Assembly: GCA_004431415.1 (NCBI GenBank)
Contig: QPMI01000582.1
Coordinates: 62,001 to 126,000 of the forward strand
Reading direction: 5' to 3'
Source of the DNA: Cyanophora paradoxa
Lineage: Eukaryota > Glaucocystophyceae > Cyanophorales > Cyanophoraceae
Length of the DNA stretch: 64,000 bases
The notes beneath the pieces were generated by a model that saw only the letters and a list, made by a program, of their open reading frames with translations, was not told the origin of the DNA and searched no databases. The position numbers and the translations under genes were made by a program. Shown here in pieces: positions 59,396 through 64,000 of the stretch (the first letter of the stretch is position 1; every line of letters starts with the position of its first letter).

Positions 59396-61553
59396 ATGGT
59401 CAGAAGGCACGACGGCCTGCGCTTCCGGTGCGCCGGCCGCGCGCACGGCGTGGAACGCAAAAACAACACTCCGCGCGAAGCGTTGACACCGCCCGCACAG
59501 GATCCCCCGCATTGCCAGCTTGTCCCTTTCGCTCCGCAAGAAGTACTTCGCATTCTTGGGACTGTGGGCGCTGAACCTCTTGTATTTCGATGGTGCAGTT
59601 CGCTATCCAGCGCTAGCTAATGCCTGCGGCTGCCCGCGAGCGCTCACTCCCGCTGCAGAGATCGTTTACTACACGACGGTTTCAGGGTGCGCGTGGCCTG
59701 CGGCGGCGAGGAGCGGGAAGGAGGTGCAACGCGTTGCCCTCATCGCCGACCCGCAGGCGCGGCCCGCCCACCCACCCGCCCGCCCGCCCGCCCCGCCGCC
59801 CGCTTCGCGGCCGCGGCTGACAGAGTACATGTGGCTCGCGATCGGGGCGCGCAGCTGACGGACAGGTACTCGCGGGACGCGTACCCGCGGACGGGGCCCG
59901 TGCGGGAGGTGGTGCAGCTGTACAGCGACGTGTACATGAAAAAGGCGTTCCGGCACGTGCTGGGCTCCCTCCGCCCCGACGCCGTCGTCTTCCTCGGGGA
60001 CGTCTTCGACGGCGGGCGCCACGCGAGCGACGCCGAGTTCGACGAGAGCCTCGCCCGCTACCAGCGCGTCTTCGGCCAGCAGCCGGCGGGCCGCGCCCGC
60101 GCCCGCGGCGCCCCCGGCCCCGTCCCCGTCTACCACATCGCCGGGTCCGTCCGGAGCGCGCGAAGCAGGGGCAGCGGCGGCTGATGCGGGGGCGGGGGCG
60201 CAGGAACCACGACGTGGGGATCGGGAGGGAGATACGCCCCGACGTCGCCGCGCGCTTCGAGGCCGCCTTCGGGCCCTCCAACCAGTGCGCACACCGCCCC
60301 CTCCCCCGCCGCCCCCTCCCCCTCCGCCCCCTGAACCCTCCTCGCCGGCAGCGTGATCGCGCTGGGCGGGTTCTCGCTGGTGGCGGTGAACGCGCCGGCG
60401 CTGGCGGGGGGCCCCGGGGATCCCCTCCACGACGAGACCCTCGGCTTCGTTCGCCGCCTCTCAGCAGGCGCGACCGGGGTACAGGGTTGGGGCGCCGCCC
60501 CCGCGCCCGTCCCTCACCCCCCGGCCCCCTGCAGAGGCGCGGGGGGGAGACCTGCGCGTCCTCCTCACGCACATACCCCTGCACCGCCCCGAGGGGAGCG
60601 GCTGCGGGGCGGCGCGCCGGCCCGAGCCGCTGCGGCAGTGCGCGGGGGAGGGCTACCAGTGCCTGCTGGAGGAGGGCGTCTCGCGGGAGCTGCTGGCGGC
60701 GGTGCGGCCGCTGCACGTCTTCTCGGGGGACGACCACTTCGACTGCTCCGTGGAGCACGCGGCGGCCGGCGCCCCCGGCCCCGGGGTGCCGGAAGAGACG
60801 CTGGCGACCTTCTCCTGGCTGCAGGGGAACCCCCGGCCGGGGTTCGCCCTCGCGACCCTCTCCCCCGAGGCGCCGCACGTGCGGGTCGCCCGCTGCGCCC
60901 TCCCCAACATGTACACCATCCTCCTCTGGTACGCCCTCCTCGGTGCGTCCCGCCCGCCCCGCCGCCCCCCGCCCGGCCTCTCTTGGCGTGCCTTACTTGA
61001 TGATGGCCGCCTGCAGGGCTGATGACGGCCTTCCACCTGCTGCCGCGCCCCAAGAGCTTCCTCTGGCTCTTCCTCCTCGCCCGCGCCCGCCCGGGCCCCG
61101 CCTCCCCCGCCCCCGCCCGCCCCTCCCGCTCCCCGGCCCCGCCGCCCCCGCCGCCCCCCGCCTCCCTCCTCGTCTCCCCCGCCCCCTTCAAGTCCTCCGG
61201 CGAGTCCGCCGACGGTCCGCGCTCCGCGTTCGTTCCACGCGCCCTAAAGCCCGCCCGTCACGAGCGATTTTGCAGAGGAGGCGGGGCGGGCGGTGAGCTC
61301 GAGCTCGGAGCGGGCGCGCTCGCCCAAGATGACGCACCGGGGCGCCTCCGGCACGCCCCCAGGACTGCCCCTCCCCGTCTTCCAGGAGGCGCGCGCCCCG
61401 CGGCGGCGGCTGCGGGCGCTGCCGCTCTCGCTCCCCGCGCGCCTGGCCGAGGCCGGGTGCGGGCGGGGCGGCGGGGCCGCGTGCCTCGCCTGCAACCTCG
61501 CCTTCGCCTTCTTCACCCACGTCCTCCTCCTCCTCGTCGAGCTCGCTATCTAG
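59396..61553 (+). CDS. Cdc1/Ted1/MPPE1-type metallophosphoesterase (GPI-anchor remodelling family)
   Basis: This family removes side-chain ethanolamine-phosphate from GPI glycans in the ER/Golgi, using two metal ions. The ATG at 59,396 and a first intron give MVRRHDGLRFR, then the TM anchor KKYFAFLGLWALNLLYF. Metal-site motifs follow in order: VALIADPQ, VVFLGDVFDGG, the GNHD motif (split by an intron, IAG/NHDVGIG), VLLTHIPLHRP and HVFSGDDHFDC. Later come PNMYTILLWYALLGLMTAF and a C-terminal TM helix, ACNLAFAFFTHVLLLLVELA, with TAG at 61,551-61,553. Two membrane anchors flank a lumenal catalytic domain, the usual layout. Intron 59,757-59,854 (after ADPQ) is GC-AG. Confidence 0.88.
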
Positions 61554-61965
61554 CCGCCGAGCACCCTTGTACATGTTCAGAATGGAAGCGCTACGCGTAC
61601 GCACGCGTACGTTCGTACGCCCCGCGGTGATGAACCGCAGTGCCGAATGCTTCCCCCCCTGGGGGTACATCGCGCACGCAAGTGGTACCTGCACTCGGAG
61701 GCGGAGGTCGCTGGCGCGTTGACGGGGGCGGATCCCGGAGAAGGCCCGGTGGGCATCATTCTCGTAGCGGAACGAACCGCACGCGTCGGCGTCGCGGACC
61801 GTGCTCGATGTGGGGTGTACGAGCGGCCGCAGCCGCTGCCCTCAGCGTCGCTCGGCGCGCTCTACCGGCCAGGATAAAGCGGTGGGTGTTGCCTTCCGTC
61901 CCGCTCGACTGGTCGGGCCCTTGACCGCATCCTCCACCTGCAGATGGGGGAGACGCGCATGGTGG
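61554..61965. other. Intergenic region / possible 5' exon of the channel gene
   Basis: 412 bp between the phosphoesterase stop and the chosen channel start. Plus-strand frames are open across parts of it, so an upstream exon is possible. A CGTACGCACGCGTACGTTCGTACG-type palindromic run lies near 61,595. Confidence 0.4.
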
Positions 61966-64000
61966 ATGGCGCTGGATCCGGACGATGGCGAGATCCGTGC
62001 AGCAGATGAACAGAAGGATCCCGCGGACAGCCCAGCGTCACCGGCGAGTTCGGCCGGTGCGCCCTGTTCGGACGAGCCCAGCGACCGCCCTTCCCAAGCT
62101 CACGTACGGCCCGCGATCTCAGCGGGCGACGCCTCGTCACCGCCCAGCAAGCCCGCGGACGGCATGGCCAAGCCGGAGCTTAAGCTGTTCCTGCCGAAGT
62201 GAGACCCCTGCATGCGATTTGGGCGCCCGTGCCGGGCCGACGCGCCGGCGCGCAGCGACGAGGGGCTGAAGCGCTTCTACGTCATCGTATTCATCTTTTC
62301 GACGTACAATATGGTCATCATCCCTTTCCGAGCGTGCGCCCCGCGATCGCCCCGCCCGCCCGCCCCTGCCGCCCGCGGCCGCCAACGCCGGCCGCTGCGC
62401 AGTGCCTTCCTGTACGACGAGGCGCGCCGCGGCCGCTCCCGCCCCTGCGGACGTACAGGCGGAGGCGGGGCGCTGATGGGGGGCGGGGCGGGCAGGCGCC
62501 GCACGGGGTGTACCTGGTGCTGGACTACGCGGGGGACGTCGTCCTCTGGGTGCACCTCTACCTCGGCTTCCGCACCTGCTACCACGACTCCGACGGCATG
62601 TGGGTCGAGGACCCCGCCAAGGCCCGCCCCCGCCCCCGCCCCGCCCCTGCCCCGCCCCCGCCTCGTCCCGACCCCCCGCCGCCCCGCAGATCCGGGCGCA
62701 GTACGTGCGCTCGGCGGCCTTTATCGCGAACCTGATCTCCCTCATGCCGGGTGAGAGCGCCGCGCCCCCGGGCCCCCGCCGGCGTGACGGGCGCCCGGCA
62801 GCGGACCTCTTCGCCCTCGCCTTTGGCTGGAAGCACTACGTCCTCCTCCGGTGCCCGCCGGCCCCGGGCCCCACGCGGCCCCTCTGAGGTGGACGGGGGC
62901 CGGCCGGCAGGCTGTTCCGGTTCGCGCGGCTCCCGTGGACCCTCCGCCTCCTCGAGATGTGGGAGTACGGCGCCGTGCGCCCCGCCCCCCCGCCAGATGA
63001 TCGCCACGAAGCGAGGCAGCGAGACGCCCACGCGCCCGCTCCGCTCGCTTCGCAGTCCTTCTCGAACTACGTGCGCCTGCTGAAGTCGCTCATCATCGTC
63101 GTCCTCATCATCCACTCCATCTCCTGCCTCTACCGCGGTCCGCCCTACCCCTCGCGCCCCCTCAGCGCCCCTCCTTCTCCGCCCTCCGACGCGGCGGCAG
63201 CGGTGGCGCTGGCGGCGCACGACCCGGAGGCGCTGGGGGCGGCCCCCGACGGGCCGCCCCCGGACCTCGCCATGCAGTACATCCTCAGGCCCGCCCGCAC
63301 GCCCCCCCGGGCTCAAGAGCGCTCCGAGCCCCAACGCCCAGCACGCGAGGCTCCTTCCCGCCTCGGCTGTGCCTCCTGACGCCGCGCGCAGCGTGATCTG
63401 GACGATGGGGACGCTCGCCGAGAACGTGCCCCCTCCTCCCCGCCGCCTCATCTGCCTGCGCCCCGCCGGGGCTGACGGGGCCGTGGCGCAGACGGGGAAC
63501 CCGCCCCGCAACCTCAGCGAGGCGGTCCTCACCGCCTTCGTCATGTGCGCGCCCCGGGCCGGTCGGGAGCGCCCTCGCGGAGAGGGGGCGCGACGTGGGG
63601 GCGGGGCGGGGGCAGGTTCCTGGGGTTCTCGATGGTGGCGGCGTTCATCGGAGGGACGTCGGACCTCATCTCGAACATGAACGCCGCCGAGGTCTCCTTC
63701 AAGGAGAAGATGGACATCGTCTCCCAGGCCCGGCCCGGCCCCCCCGCCTCTCAACCCCTCCCGGCCCGGCTCCTCCCGCCTGAGCGGGCGGGGCGGGGCG
63801 CAGTTCATGTCGTACCGGCAGCTGCCGCCGGAGCTGCAGCGGAGGATCGTGGGGTACCTGGAGTACATGTGGCGGCGCCAGCGGGGCATGGACGACAAGG
63901 AGATCCTCGCCGAGCTGCCCCCGCACCTCCAGGTCCCAGGCGGCCCCCGCGCGCCCCGCGCGCCCGCGCCGACCCCGCGGGGCGCGCGCAGGCGGAGATC
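61966..64000 (+). CDS. Cyclic-nucleotide-gated/HCN-like ion channel, 3' end beyond window
   Basis: Voltage-gated-like cation channel of the CNG/HCN superfamily. A polar N-terminus (from ATG 61,966, ending LKLFLP) is spliced to S1 LKRFYVIVFIFSTYNMVII. Then come S2 YLVLDYAGDVVLWVHLYLGF, S3 YVRSAAFIANLISLMPG, and S4 KHYVLL/RLFRFARLPWTLRLL with spaced basic residues. S5 is LKSLIIVVLIIHSISCLY, the pore region VIWTMGTLAEN/TGNPPRNLSEAV, and S6 FLGFSMVAAFIGGTSDLISN. The C-linker is MSYRQLPPELQRRIVGYLEY, MWRRQRGMDDKEIL and AELPPHLQ. There is no potassium GYG filter. The segment TLAEN takes the place of the CNG TIGE(T), so a non-selective cation pore is likely. The cyclic-nucleotide-binding domain is expected after the window end. 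Confidence 0.85.

Overview
The window looks like nuclear DNA of a flagellated, intron-rich, very GC-rich microbial eukaryote, probably an alga or other protist. Short introns (about 45-100 nt) interrupt nearly every gene, several introns use GC-AG splice sites, and the gene set includes a poly(A)-binding protein, a Mediator-type CDK8/CDKE kinase, a radial-spoke RSP2-like protein and a dynein-light-chain-type thioredoxin. The sequence alone does not identify the lineage; a haptophyte- or stramenopile-like alga would fit.

Region 1 (1-18,386) is repetitive and much lower in GC. It is the end of a tandem array with an 11,235-bp unit: 7,152-18,386 is one complete unit, and 1-7,151 is the end of the unit before it, matching 11,241-18,386 almost base for base. 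On the minus strand each unit carries a spliced Helitron-type Rep gene. It has a HUH motif and a paired-tyrosine segment but is cut at the unit boundary before any helicase. Next to it is an AT-rich block with a candidate spliced membrane-protein gene, followed by about 4 kb of nested satellites (291-, 216- and 298-bp periods) and palindromic sequence. A 27-nt inverted repeat marks the array edge. A 440-bp MITE-like element (18,826-19,265) sits at the border with the gene-rich DNA.

Region 2 (19.3-64 kb) is compact and gene-dense. In order it holds: a divergent pair of PPR/TPR-like helical-repeat genes with organelle-type presequences; peptidyl-tRNA hydrolase; an N-myristoylation-motif LSD1-zinc-finger/glycine-zipper protein; poly(A)-binding protein; a head-to-head pair of CorA-type metal-ion transporters whose signature is AMN instead of GMN; a 1.6-kb palindrome-rich spacer; a DPY-30/coiled-coil/GAF protein (RSP2-like); a flagellar-type thioredoxin; a disordered hypothetical protein; an RluA-type pseudouridine synthase; an ADP-ribosylglycohydrolase with a CBM20 starch/glycogen-binding domain inserted in its catalytic fold; a GH35 beta-galactosidase; a small hypothetical gene; CDK8/CDKE with a 10-nt microexon; a Cdc1/Ted1/MPPE1-type metallophosphoesterase; and the start of a cyclic-nucleotide-gated-type ion channel that runs off the window.

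The genes do not form one pathway. Two neighbours (RSP2-like and thioredoxin) point to axonemal function, and several are arranged as divergent pairs. The most unusual items are the ARH-CBM20 nested architecture, the helicase-less Rep array, the AMN transporter pair and the frequent GC-AG introns.
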